From Herpetosiphon giganteus (GTDB lineage: Bacteria; Chloroflexota; Chloroflexia; Chloroflexales; Herpetosiphonaceae), in the NCBI RefSeq assembly GCF_016907925.1, contig NZ_JAFBCZ010000006.1:1-64000 (forward strand): DNA of 64,000 nt, given 5' to 3'. The notes beneath the pieces are model-generated. The model saw only the letters and a list, made by a program, of their open reading frames with translations. It did no database searches and had not been told where the DNA came from. Both the position numbers and the translations under genes were made by a program. Each line of letters begins with the position of its first letter. The stretch's first letter is position 1. Below are positions 55,233 through 63,914 of this stretch, one piece after another.

Positions 55233-56015
55233 TTACCATTTGGGTTTGCGCTTGTTGAGAAATGCGGCGAGGCCTTCTTGGCCTTCGGAGCCGGTGCGGG
55301 CTTGGGCAATGGCTTCGATAGCGTAGCGTTTGGCGGCGCTGCGCTCCATTTCCCACATGGCTTGGACTAATTTTTTGGCTTGGGCCATGGCTTGGGGGCC
55401 GCCACTGAGCATGCGTTCAGCCAAAAAGCCGACCGTTTGATCAAGCTCATCTTCGCCAGTAATGGCGTGGATGAGGCCAATTTCGAAAGCTCGTTCGGCG
55501 CTAAAGCGTTCGCCTGAAATAAACAAGGCTCGGCTTTGGCTGACCCCAATTTTGGGTACGACATATTGGGCAATCACTGCTGGAATCAAGCCAAGTTTGA
55601 CCTCGGTAAAGCCGAATTTGGCTTGTTCGACGGCCACCGCGAGATCGCAGCAGGCTACCAAGCCTGCGCCACCACCAAGCGCTGCGCCATTGATGCGGCC
55701 AATGACTGGCTGCGGCATACTATTGAGCAACGCAAACATGGCATCGAGATTTTCAGCATCGGCAATATTTTGCTCGGCAGTGTAGCTAGCGCTAGCTTGC
55801 ATCCAGCTTAAATCGCCGCCAGCAGAGAACGAAGGCCCAGTGCCGGTCAAAATAACCACCCGCACGCTGCTATCTGCGGCGATGGCGGTTAATGCTTGGC
55901 GCAACTCGCCGATCAATTCGGGATTGAAGGCATTGTGCAATTCTGGGCGATTGAGACTGACGGTGGCGACTGCTGCTTGCTGGCTGATGCTGATCAGTTG
56001 ATATGACACGAACAT
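55233..56015 (-). CDS. Enoyl-CoA hydratase/isomerase family protein (second)
   Basis: A 260-residue crotonase-fold protein. ATVSLNRPELHNAFNPELIGELR opens it. VVILTGTGPSFSAGGDLSWM and GRINGAALGGGAGLVACCDLAVA are the oxyanion-hole and active-site segments; EVKLGLIPAVIAQYVV follows with the acidic residue. The overall sequence is closest to methylglutaconyl-CoA hydratase-like members, so leucine or isovalerate degradation is a possible role, but this is not certain. 45 bases from the zinc-ribbon gene and 25 from the hybrid kinase, in one minus-strand run. Confidence 0.9.
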   Translation of the reverse strand: MFVSYQLISISQQAAVATVSLNRPELHNAFNPELIGELRQALTAIAADSSVRVVILTGTGPSFSAGGDLSWMQASASYTAEQNIADAENLDAMFALLNSMPQPVIGRINGAALGGGAGLVACCDLAVAVEQAKFGFTEVKLGLIPAVIAQYVVPKIGVSQSRALFISGERFSAERAFEIGLIHAITGEDELDQTVGFLAERMLSGGPQAMAQAKKLVQAMWEMERSAAKRYAIEAIAQARTGSEGQEGLAAFLNKRKPKW

Positions 56016-56060
56016 ACTCCGGCTGGCCCAACCTCGTTGTTGGGCCAGATTGGCATTGGC

Positions 56061-57311
56061 CTATGGATAAGCCATGCGTAAATTATCAAATTGGGTCAAG
56101 GTATCGCCTTCTTCAAAGGTGCTTGCACCAAAGCCCATTGCGCCAGTGGCGTAAGTTTCGTCGGTGTAGGAGCCAACTTTTTCACCATTCAAATAGAAGG
56201 TGAAGTTTGAGCCAACCGCCACCACGCGCAAACGATTGGTTGCGCCAATAGCCTCATTAGCAACCGAGCTATATTTCCAATCGATCAAGTTAATCCATTC
56301 GTCAACGGCTTTATCGAAGCGGCGGAAGGCAAAATTGCCTTGGCCATCGATTTGATAGACATACAAACTGCCTGACGTATCGCCTTCAATTTGTTCGCGC
56401 AGCACTAAGCCAGCGGCATTGGTTGGCTCGCCACTGACCATCGTGACATCAATTTCTGCATCAACATCGCTATACACTTCGTTGGTCGAAGTCCAGATGA
56501 TGCGTTCGTTGACATAAACATGAATTTGATATGCGCCTTCAACATAGGCATATTTGCCCGACTTGCTGGCGGTTTCTTGCTCTGGCCAGGCTTGGTCGGT
56601 GTTGGAGAAATCGTCTTCCAAGAACACGCCGCTGCCAACAACTGGCTCGGTGGTTGCTGGTTCTGGGTCGTCGGTTGAGGCCGGAGTACGGGTTGGGCGA
56701 GTTGTTGCCGTGGCCACGCTGGTCGAATTGGTCGCGATCAATTTCTTGGGATCATCTTCTTTATCATTCATCAAGAAGGCTATGCCAGCCCCGAGTAACA
56801 GCACAATCCCCACAACAATCCCAATAACCATACCAGTGTTGCTGCTGCGCTTGGTTGGTGTGCCAGCATTTGGGTAGCCAGCGCCGTAGCTTGGTTGTTG
56901 ATAGTTGGCTGGCGTATATTGCTGTTGGTTGCCATATTGTTGCTGTTGTGGTGGTGGCGGATAGCTGCCAGGCTGGCCATAATTTTGCGGTTGCTGATAG
57001 CCGCCAGCATAATTTTGTTGTGGCGGTGGTGGGTAACTGCCTGGTTGACCATAATTTTGTTGTGGCGGTGGTGGGTAACTGCCTGGTTGACCATAATTTT
57101 GTTGCGGTGGCGGCGGGTAGCTACCTGGCTGATCGTAGTTTTGTGACGATGCTGGGGGATAACTACCACCCTGACCATCGTAGCGTGGCAATGCCTGAGT
57201 TGGGCCTTCGGCAGCAGTTGGCGCAGCGTTGAGCCGGGTTCCACACTCAGAACAAAACGGATTAATATCGTCGACACTTGCCCGACAATTAGGACATTCA
57301 CGAAGCGCCAT
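56061..57311 (-). CDS. Zinc-ribbon membrane protein with Gln-Pro-Tyr repeats and C-terminal beta-domain
   Basis: A 416-residue protein. An N-terminal zinc ribbon CPNC...CSECG (about 6-24) precedes a low-complexity region (about 45-145) of PPPPQQNYGQPGSY-type 14-residue repeats. A single transmembrane helix (GMVIGIVVGIVLLLGAGIAFL, split here for length) lies at about 160-182. The outer part starts with a Thr-rich stretch and ends in a concanavalin-like / DUF1080-type beta-sandwich (about 220-416) with FLEDDFSNTDQAWPEQET and LYVYQIDGQGNFAFRRF. Such proteins are common in Chloroflexota and unknown in function. ATG at 57311 follows GGAGG. It lies 17 bases after plsX. Confidence 0.85.
   Translation of the reverse strand: MALRECPNCRASVDDINPFCSECGTRLNAAPTAAEGPTQALPRYDGQGGSYPPASSQNYDQPGSYPPPPQQNYGQPGSYPPPPQQNYGQPGSYPPPPQQNYAGGYQQPQNYGQPGSYPPPPQQQQYGNQQQYTPANYQQPSYGAGYPNAGTPTKRSSNTGMVIGIVVGIVLLLGAGIAFLMNDKEDDPKKLIATNSTSVATATTRPTRTPASTDDPEPATTEPVVGSGVFLEDDFSNTDQAWPEQETASKSGKYAYVEGAYQIHVYVNERIIWTSTNEVYSDVDAEIDVTMVSGEPTNAAGLVLREQIEGDTSGSLYVYQIDGQGNFAFRRFDKAVDEWINLIDWKYSSVANEAIGATNRLRVVAVGSNFTFYLNGEKVGSYTDETYATGAMGFGASTFEEGDTLTQFDNLRMAYP
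56945..57136 (-). repeat. 42-bp tandem repeats in the zinc-ribbon gene
   Basis: Two perfectly identical 42-bp units stand at 57011-57052 and 57053-57094; a diverged third (57095-57136) and partial ones on the other side (56945-57010) complete the array. They encode the 14-residue Gln/Pro/Tyr/Gly unit. Perfect identity means recent duplication or slippage. Confidence 0.9.
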
Positions 57312-57328
57312 AGGGATTACCTCCAAAG

Positions 57329-58435
57329 CTAGGCCGAGGGTACTAATTCAACGGTTTCAAGGGCATGGCTAATGGTAGCAACAACCCGTTGCTCAACCGC
57401 ATTGCGCGCCTGCCCAATCGCATTTTGAATCGCTAAAGCATCGGATTTGCCGTGGGCAATAATCGCAATGCCGTTGACACCCAACAAAGGTGCACCGCCA
57501 TGACTGCGATAGTCCATCCGTTTGCGGAGGGCCAAAAGTGGTGCAACTGCAAGGCTGGCTGGCAAGCTCAAGCCGGTTAATCCAGCGAGCAGGGCGCGCC
57601 AACGGCCTTTGCCTGGTAGTGCCAAGGCCACCAAGGTTGGCAGCAAGCCCAGCGCAAGGTTTTGTCGCCATGAGGCTTTGATATTGTTGGCAGCGGCGGT
57701 GGTGATCATTTTAAAGACCCCTTCGCCAAATTTGAGCACCAAGTTGCCAACAAAACCATCGGCCACAACCACATCAGCACTGCCATTGATCAACATATCT
57801 TTTGGCTCGACGTTGCCAATAAAGTGCAAGTCGTGGCGTTGCTGTAACAGACCATGGGTGTCTTGTACTAGTTTATCACCCTTATTTGATTCTTCGCCAT
57901 TGGCCAACAGCCCAATTCGGGGCATGGGAATATTGGCAATTTTTTGGGCGTAGACATTGCCCATCTGGGCAAATTGGACCAAATATTCAGGCTTACAATC
58001 GGTCGTTGCGCCCGAATCGAGCAACAGCGCATAGCCATTGACGGTTGGGAAATGGGTCACCAAACATGGCCGTTCGATGCCGCGAATGCGCCCGAGAATA
58101 AACAAGGCTCCAGCCATGGTTGCGCCACTATGGCCCGCAGAAACAAAGGCATCTGCCTCGCCCTCGCGCACCAAGCGCAGCCCAACGGCGACTGGCGAAT
58201 TGCGTTTGCGCCGAATCGCCTGCGCCGGATGCTCGGTCATTTCGATCATTTCGGGCGCATCGATGACTGGCAAATCAAGGTTACTACTATCGTGTTTGGC
58301 AAGTTCGGCGCGAATTGCCGCCTCGTTGCCGACTAAAATAATTTGGTCGCCCCATGTGCGGGCTGCGGCGATTGCGCCAGCAACTGTTGCTTGCGGCGCG
58401 TGGTCGCCACCGCTGGCATCCAAAACAATACGCAC
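57329..58435 (-). CDS. plsX: Phosphate acyltransferase PlsX
   Basis: A 368-residue enzyme that makes acyl-phosphate from acyl-ACP for phospholipid synthesis by the PlsX/PlsY route. The start VRIVLDASGGDHAPQATVAG is the family N-terminus, which sets the GTG at 58435 (with GGAGG 9 bases upstream) over the longer ATG frame. DSGATTDCKPEYLVQFA and EPKDMLINGSADVVVADGFV with GNLVLKFGEG are core motifs. GAPLLGVNGIAIIAHGKSDA is the C-terminal signature. No fabD/acpP cluster is adjacent, and the genes downstream (zinc-ribbon, hydratase, kinase) are unusual partners. Confidence 0.95.
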   Translation of the reverse strand: MRIVLDASGGDHAPQATVAGAIAAARTWGDQIILVGNEAAIRAELAKHDSSNLDLPVIDAPEMIEMTEHPAQAIRRKRNSPVAVGLRLVREGEADAFVSAGHSGATMAGALFILGRIRGIERPCLVTHFPTVNGYALLLDSGATTDCKPEYLVQFAQMGNVYAQKIANIPMPRIGLLANGEESNKGDKLVQDTHGLLQQRHDLHFIGNVEPKDMLINGSADVVVADGFVGNLVLKFGEGVFKMITTAAANNIKASWRQNLALGLLPTLVALALPGKGRWRALLAGLTGLSLPASLAVAPLLALRKRMDYRSHGGAPLLGVNGIAIIAHGKSDALAIQNAIGQARNAVEQRVVATISHALETVELVPSA

Positions 58436-58564
58436 AGATAATCCTCCAAACAAAACAGTTGACCTCATCGAGCATAATCGAGTGATGAGGTCAAACTGCT
58501 ACTGGTATCTTAATGGGTTTTGCGTTGAACTGCAATATGCTAATTACGGCCCATAGGCGTAGTT

Positions 58565-59779
58565 CTAGACGGCGCGCCGGCGTTTGTTGGGCTTGCGGGC
58601 CAAAAACCAAATCGTGCCTAAGGTTACGCCAATCACCAAAAGCGTGCCGATGCGTAATGCGCCACGGCGCAAGTTAGCAGTCGCTTCTTCTTCTGATGAG
58701 CGATTGCCTTTGGCCGCATCATATTGCTGGCGACGCACAGTGTGCAAGAGTTGATCTTCGCAATCGAATGGCTCGGTGCGATAGGTCAAATCAATATTGT
58801 TGGAAAGCGGTGGCAGTTCGGGGCTATAGCCAAACGCTGGATCAAAGATCATCTCTTCGGGCGAGACTTCGCTATACAAACGGGTCAAAAATGCATATTT
58901 AGTGGTCAATTCTTTGAGCAGGCTATCTTGGGGGCTTAAAAACTTGCTTGGCTGGGCAAATTCGGTTAAGAAGCCTTTGCCCGCAACGCTGGCCAATACG
59001 CCGCTGCGCAATTCGTTATAGTTATTTTCGTTGTTCAATGACGTGAGCGCTAAGTCGTTTTCGCGCATGGTAAAGCGCTCGGTATTGGTTGGAATTGCCT
59101 GGGCCTCGCCGAAAACCCAGACCGTGATGGGGGTTTTGGGTTGGCTGCTCAAGGCTGCTAATTGGAATGGCAGCATTGGGGTTGTGCCCGCATAGCTAAT
59201 CGCGATTGGCTGGATGCTGTTGGTTGCTGCATCAGGTTTAAGTTTGATCGCCAGCAACGGCATGCCTGCATCGGTATACGGTTTGAGCGCAGTTTCCAAG
59301 CCTGCTGGGGCTTGGTAGCCATTATCTTTGAGCCACGTCATGAGTGCTGCTGGGTCGCGATCTTCGAGCACACTATAGTCGTAGGCTCCAACTTGGCCTT
59401 GTTGTGCCGCTGGGGTTTGGGTCGCAGTCGCTGGGATTGTGCCAAGCGCTGGGGTAAAACAGGCTGGCGGTGCTGGAAATGTCACCCGTGGATCGGTCAG
59501 GCTGTGGAGTTCAGCAAAGCTGCTCGCGCCAACCACATCGAGGGTTGGGATGCTGGGCACTGGCAAAATCCAAGCAAATTCTGTAGGCGTGCCAGTGTAA
59601 TCGAGTTTCAGGTAGGCGGTCGTTTGGTTGGCTTGGCCATCGACGGCAAAAATCACGTTGAGGCTGGTTTGGCTAATTGGTGCATCAGCAGGAATCAAGG
59701 CCCCACTTGCGGCGGCAATTGAGGGCAAAGTAATGCTTAAAAGGCTACACAGCGCAATCACTGTGGCTAAACGGCGCAT
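58565..59779 (-). CDS. DUF2330 secreted membrane-anchored protein
   Basis: A 404-residue protein of the DUF2330 family. An N-terminal signal (MRRLATVIALCSLLSITL) leads into an outside domain with NVIFAVDGQANQTTAYLKLDY and AWILPVPSIPTL, characteristic of the family, and a C-terminal membrane anchor at about 380-397 followed by the basic end RKPNKRRRAV. Function unknown. ATG at 59779 follows GGAGG; 12 upstream codons in frame are rejected. Confidence 0.87.
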   Translation of the reverse strand: MRRLATVIALCSLLSITLPSIAAASGALIPADAPISQTSLNVIFAVDGQANQTTAYLKLDYTGTPTEFAWILPVPSIPTLDVVGASSFAELHSLTDPRVTFPAPPACFTPALGTIPATATQTPAAQQGQVGAYDYSVLEDRDPAALMTWLKDNGYQAPAGLETALKPYTDAGMPLLAIKLKPDAATNSIQPIAISYAGTTPMLPFQLAALSSQPKTPITVWVFGEAQAIPTNTERFTMRENDLALTSLNNENNYNELRSGVLASVAGKGFLTEFAQPSKFLSPQDSLLKELTTKYAFLTRLYSEVSPEEMIFDPAFGYSPELPPLSNNIDLTYRTEPFDCEDQLLHTVRRQQYDAAKGNRSSEEEATANLRRGALRIGTLLVIGVTLGTIWFLARKPNKRRRAV

Positions 59780-59953
59780 GGAAATCCTCCTTGAAATGTT
59801 TGCAAACTCAATCATAACACGCCGCGTTGCATGCTGTTATTCGTTCCAAGGCCTGATCTTCGTGATGGACATTGTTGTTAATATTGGCACAATGTGATTG
59901 CTGCTTCAGATCGTGGCGGCTGGCGCAATTGTGGCTTGTAGAAGGAGTGTGTC

Positions 59954-60535
59954 ATGGAAATTCGTGCCTTGGTTGCTGATCAGCGTTTGCTTGACCAAGC
60001 TGCCGAGATTTTGACCCTGGCGTTTGCTGAACATTGGCCTGGAGCGTGGCCAACCCTCGACGATGCCCGCGAAGAAATGCAAGAGGCGCTGTTGCCCGAA
60101 CGGGTTGGCTTTCTCGCCTTGATCGAGGGCAACGTAGTGGGCTGGATTGGGGGCCAATCAAGCTACGATGGCAATGTCTGGGAGCTGCACCCTTTGGCCG
60201 TGCATCCCGATTATCAAGGCCATGGCATTGGCCGCGCCTTAGTGCAAGCCTTAGAGGCCGAATGCCACGCCCGTGGCGGCCTAACCTTGATGTTGGGTTC
60301 CGATGATGAAGCCTTTTTGACTTCAGCCAGCGGCATCGATGTTTACCCCAACCCGCTGCAACACCTCGCTACGATTCAAAACCGCCGCCGTCATCCATTT
60401 GAATTTTATCAACGCTGTGGATTCAGCATCATTGGCATGATTCCCGATGCCAATGGTTTGGGCAAGCCCGATATTCTCATGGCCAAGCGCTTGGGTGTTT
60501 GGTCGAGCCAGTTGCCAACAGGAGGCTTAGAGTGA
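59954..60535 (+). CDS. GNAT-family N-acetyltransferase
   Basis: A 193-residue acetyl-CoA-dependent acetyltransferase. The acetyl-CoA-binding motif is LHPLAVHPDYQGHGIGRALVQAL at about 78-100, with the preceding strand GNVVGWIGGQSSYDG and a C-terminal FYQRCGFSIIGMIPDANG. The layout with a long loop (DDEAFLTSASGIDVYPNPL) resembles aminoglycoside-6'-acetyltransferase-like proteins. Substrate unknown. ATG follows AAGGAG. The stop overlaps the GTG of the next acetyltransferase. Confidence 0.9.
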   Translation: MEIRALVADQRLLDQAAEILTLAFAEHWPGAWPTLDDAREEMQEALLPERVGFLALIEGNVVGWIGGQSSYDGNVWELHPLAVHPDYQGHGIGRALVQALEAECHARGGLTLMLGSDDEAFLTSASGIDVYPNPLQHLATIQNRRRHPFEFYQRCGFSIIGMIPDANGLGKPDILMAKRLGVWSSQLPTGGLE

Positions 60536-61704
60536 ATTATTGGTATGGTCAGGCAGTCGAGGACGATATTGCGGCTTTAGCACCGTTATTGAGCCAAGCT
60601 TTACATTTTAATATGGCCCGTGAAGCGTCGATTGAGTGGATGCAAAAGCGGGGCGTGGGCTTGTATCGAGCTTTTAAAGTCGATGGCGCAATCGCCGCTG
60701 GCTTGGGGATTTTGCCCATGGGCCAGTGGTTTGGCGGCAAGGCCCAACCAACCGCTGGCATTACCGCCGTTGGAGTTGGCCCCGAATGGCGCGGGCGCAA
60801 CGTTGGCGGCAAGATGATGGAATCAATGTTGCGCGAGCAATATGCGCAAGATGTGGCGATCTCAACCTTGTATCCCGCTACGACCCAATTTTATCGGACG
60901 CTTGGCTTCGAGCGGGCTGGCAGCCGCATTTTATATGAATTGACTCCAGCGCTGATCAAGCCCAAGCGCGATCATGGTGTGACGTTGCGCCAAGTTCTCG
61001 AAACCGATTATGCGCCATTTGCGGCGATTTATGATCCGTGGGCGGCAACCCAAACTGGGGTGCTTGAACGCTCGCCGTTGATGTGGGAGCGGATTATGCT
61101 TTCGCCCCGAGCTGAGCGTTTGCGCTATATGCTGAGCGATCAGGCTGGCCAATCGGTTGGCTATGTGGTCTATGAACAAGCTGGCCAATTCGAAGATATT
61201 AAAGTGATCGATTGGGTGGCAACGACTGGCGCTGGCTTAGATGCCTTGCTCGATTTTTGGGCTGGCCATCGCTCAATGGTTAATAAGGTTATATTGCCTG
61301 GTGCGCCGATGGATTCGTTGCTGTTTCGTTATCACGAGCAGGGCATTGGCTATAATTGGCATTTGGATTGGATGTTGCGGATTATCAATGCGCCGCTGGC
61401 CATCCAACGCCGTGGCTTCTCGCGCTGGCTGAATTGCGAAATTGCCCTCGATCTGGTTGACCCACGCTTGGAATGGAATCATGGCCGCTGGGTGTTGCAA
61501 GTTCGCGATGGGGTTGGCACGCTTGAGCGCGGTGGCAATGGCGACGTAACGTTGCATGTCCGTGATCTGGCTGCGCTGTATAGCGGCTACCTTGCGCCGC
61601 ACGATTTGCGCTTGGCTGGTAGTTTGCAGGCCGATGCTGATCAAGTAGATCTGTTGGCGGCGATTTTTGCTAGCTCGCGACCGTGGATGAGCGATATGTT
61701 CTAG
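60532..61704 (+). CDS. Eis-like GNAT acetyltransferase
   Basis: A 390-residue protein with an N-terminal GNAT domain (TAGITAVGVGPEWRGRNVGGKMMESML is the acetyl-CoA loop, at about 78-104), a second GNAT-like half, and a C-terminal sterol-carrier-type end (about 290-388), the three-part layout of Eis. Eis proteins acetylate aminoglycosides or protein lysines. GTG start at 60532, 7 bases after GGAGG, with a 4-base overlap with the GNAT gene upstream. The pair is likely made together. Confidence 0.88.
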   Translation: MNYWYGQAVEDDIAALAPLLSQALHFNMAREASIEWMQKRGVGLYRAFKVDGAIAAGLGILPMGQWFGGKAQPTAGITAVGVGPEWRGRNVGGKMMESMLREQYAQDVAISTLYPATTQFYRTLGFERAGSRILYELTPALIKPKRDHGVTLRQVLETDYAPFAAIYDPWAATQTGVLERSPLMWERIMLSPRAERLRYMLSDQAGQSVGYVVYEQAGQFEDIKVIDWVATTGAGLDALLDFWAGHRSMVNKVILPGAPMDSLLFRYHEQGIGYNWHLDWMLRIINAPLAIQRRGFSRWLNCEIALDLVDPRLEWNHGRWVLQVRDGVGTLERGGNGDVTLHVRDLAALYSGYLAPHDLRLAGSLQADADQVDLLAAIFASSRPWMSDMF

Positions 61705-61731
61705 AAATTTTCTGGGGTGATCGAAAAACAG

Positions 61732-61759
61732 CAGGCCACTGGTTTTTTCCAGTGGCCTG
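61732..61759. terminator. Bidirectional intrinsic terminator
   Basis: CAGGCCACTGG and CCAGTGGCCTG form a perfect 11-bp stem with a TTTTTT loop. On the minus strand TGTTTTTCG follows, so it mainly ends the metalloprotease transcript; the plus-strand tail TTGCTTG is weaker. Confidence 0.87.
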
Positions 61760-61801
61760 TTGCTTGTGGTATAGGCTAAGGAGTAGCCAGCAGATTATGC
61801 C

Positions 61802-63253
61802 TTATTGCATTGGCTCAAAGGCAAACGATTGACAATCGTTATTGGTAGGATTGACTTGTTGCAATTGCACGCCGCTGGCGCTATCGCACCATGGAATATC
61901 AACGGCGAGGCCACTATGGCGGGCAGTAATCGTGCCATAGCCATTGCCAAGGTCGTTGATTTTCCATTGTTGATTGGCACCGCCGACCCATTCCCATTGA
62001 TGGATTTTGGCTCCATCGTTGGTCGAGGCGGTGCTGACATCCATCACTTTGCCGGTGGCGCGTGAGACGAAGCGCACAAAGCCGTTGTCGGTGCTAATCA
62101 ATTGCCATTGTTGATTGTGGCCCGTGTGACAATCCCATTGCAGAATCGGCGTGCCATTGGCTGGATTGCCGCTCTCGGCTACGTCGATACACTTGTTGGT
62201 GGCCTTGTTGCGAAGTCGGTAGTAGGTTGTGCCAGGCGCTTGCTTGAGCAAGAACTTATTATTAGCCGAGTTCCATTTGGTTGCCAAGTAGCTGCCTGCT
62301 GGTGGGTTGGTGTGGAAATAATCATCGTGGTTGCAGTCGAAGCGGCCATATTGGCTGGCACCACAGCGATTTTGCATTGGTGGCGTGCCTGGGCCGTCAA
62401 CGTAGCACATAATGTCTTCATCGTCGATACAGTGACCGTAGGCGGTGCTGTTGGGAGCTGAGCGTTGCACAGCGCCCATGGTGTGCATGTGTTCGTGGGC
62501 TGCGGTCGAGCCGTTCCAGCAGCCGTTATCCATGCGCGCAAAGCCAGGGCCAAAGTTGTTGGCGTTATTTTGGTCTGGGCGATCATCGAGCATATAGAAG
62601 GCTACGCCACACAAAATATTGTTATCGACGAAGGTCAAATATTTGCGGTCGGCGCGGTTGTGTCCAAGGGCCTTCAAGGCATTGGCGGTTTTGTCTATTG
62701 AATCGTCGCCATCTGCTGGCACGACCACATTCATCACATAAATTTCACAATTGTTGGTGACGAAGTTGACGGCGCGGAAGCCACCAGTTTCTTGAGCGCT
62801 GGTTTGATAAATTCGATCCATATCCGATGACCATTGGCGAATCGAGCCAACGAACTGGTTGAAACGGTCAGGGCGGTCGGAAGCGCGCACATACATCACT
62901 TGAGTGCGGTTGCCAGCATGTCCATCGCCGTTACAGACAATCTTGGGATTGATTGCTGCTTTGTCTAAGGGCAAGGTTTCGTCCTTGACCGATTTGCCTT
63001 TAGCAATTGGGTCGGGGCCGTGGCTACAAAAGATTTGATCGCCAACTTTGACTTCGTACATCCCAGCGCAAGGGCCAGTTTTGGCGGGAGTCAAGCCATC
63101 GTAAATCATGCCGCGTTCTGGGTCGTTGACTGGAACGGTATCTTTAGCTGGTTCGACTTCGCGGTCGTTGCGGGTTTGAGCTTGAGTGCTGGGAAGAGAA
63201 CTACCAAAAAGAACGAGAAGCGCAAAAATCCAAATTAATCGTGGTGCCTTCAT
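61802..63253 (-). CDS. Secreted HExxH metalloprotease-like protein with ricin-B lectin domain
   Basis: A 483-residue exported protein. Signal peptide at 1-25 (IFALLVLFGSSLPSTQAQ). A catalytic-type domain follows with HEHMHTMGAVQ at 253-263; the HExxH gives two zinc ligands and the base. DIMCYVDG at about 280-287 looks like a metzincin Met-turn. The third zinc His expected at HExxHxxGxxH is Gln here (Q263), so another residue (perhaps H274 in AYGHCIDD) may serve. The C-terminal 140 residues form a ricin-B lectin fold with CIDVAESGNPANGTPILQWD and QQW repeats. Likely a secreted glycan-directed protease. ATG follows GGAGG. Confidence 0.87.
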   Translation of the reverse strand: MKAPRLIWIFALLVLFGSSLPSTQAQTRNDREVEPAKDTVPVNDPERGMIYDGLTPAKTGPCAGMYEVKVGDQIFCSHGPDPIAKGKSVKDETLPLDKAAINPKIVCNGDGHAGNRTQVMYVRASDRPDRFNQFVGSIRQWSSDMDRIYQTSAQETGGFRAVNFVTNNCEIYVMNVVVPADGDDSIDKTANALKALGHNRADRKYLTFVDNNILCGVAFYMLDDRPDQNNANNFGPGFARMDNGCWNGSTAAHEHMHTMGAVQRSAPNSTAYGHCIDDEDIMCYVDGPGTPPMQNRCGASQYGRFDCNHDDYFHTNPPAGSYLATKWNSANNKFLLKQAPGTTYYRLRNKATNKCIDVAESGNPANGTPILQWDCHTGHNQQWQLISTDNGFVRFVSRATGKVMDVSTASTNDGAKIHQWEWVGGANQQWKINDLGNGYGTITARHSGLAVDIPWCDSASGVQLQQVNPTNNDCQSFAFEPMQ

Positions 63254-63914
63254 ACAATTCCTCCATGAACTGTAACTACAAGGGTTTGCCTAATCATCGA
63301 AATCTCGCCGCTGAGATCGTGTATTGGTATGCGTGGCCTCCTTGCTGGCAAACTTATTCCAATCAATAAAATTAATATTCCTAACTATTACGCCATAGCC
63401 ACAGCTAAAAGTCAATATTTCCTTAATAACATGACTAGAATAAGTCATAAGGCCGAGAAAAGGATGAAGGATGAAGGATGAAGGATGAGGGATGAAGGAT
63501 GAAGGGATAGGCGCTCCACATTGAGTTTGAGGTTCTTCGCGATCTTCGCGTCCTTCGCGGTTACGGCCCTTCGTGTCCTTCGTGGATCATTATTTTAACG
63601 CAGAGGCGCAGAGAAATGGAGGGCTATAGGCTGAAGGCTATTGGCTATAGGAAACGTAATCCAAATAATCTGTGGAATCTATGGTTAAAAATACTCATTG
63701 GTGGAATTCGGGTAATTCGTGGCTAAAAAAGGCTCTGCGCTAACAGAGAGTTGTTGAAAATACCAACAATTGTTCCGAGAGCCAAAAGCCAAGAGCCTCA
63801 TCCCTCGTGGTTAAAAATCCTATCAAATTGCTGCACTTTTGCTGCATTTTTGCTACACCCGCCACCCACCGCCTGCTAGACTAAGGGCGATTCATTGAGT
63901 GGATGGAGCATCAC
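63254..63914. repeat. Long spacer with repeat mosaic
   Basis: 63254-63450 is mostly unique, AT-rich in part, and holds the metalloprotease promoter. Then come GGATGAA heptamers (63461-63505), TTCGCG/TTCGTG nonamers (63530-63590), ACGCAGAGGCGCAGAGAAA (63597-63615), GGCTATTGGCTATAGG units, CTCTGCGCTAACAGAG and further pieces to about 63810. 63811-63914 is unique and should hold the promoter of the next gene. Confidence 0.75.

Noticed and set aside
55208-55309. 34-codon extension of the hybrid kinase
   Set aside because: It overlaps the preceding enoyl-CoA hydratase by 77 bases, and the ATG at 55207 has a good ribosome binding site.
61802-63253. Reverse-direction open frames on the plus strand of the metalloprotease gene
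   Set aside because: Shadow frames of a well-supported gene; no start signals or recognisable domains.
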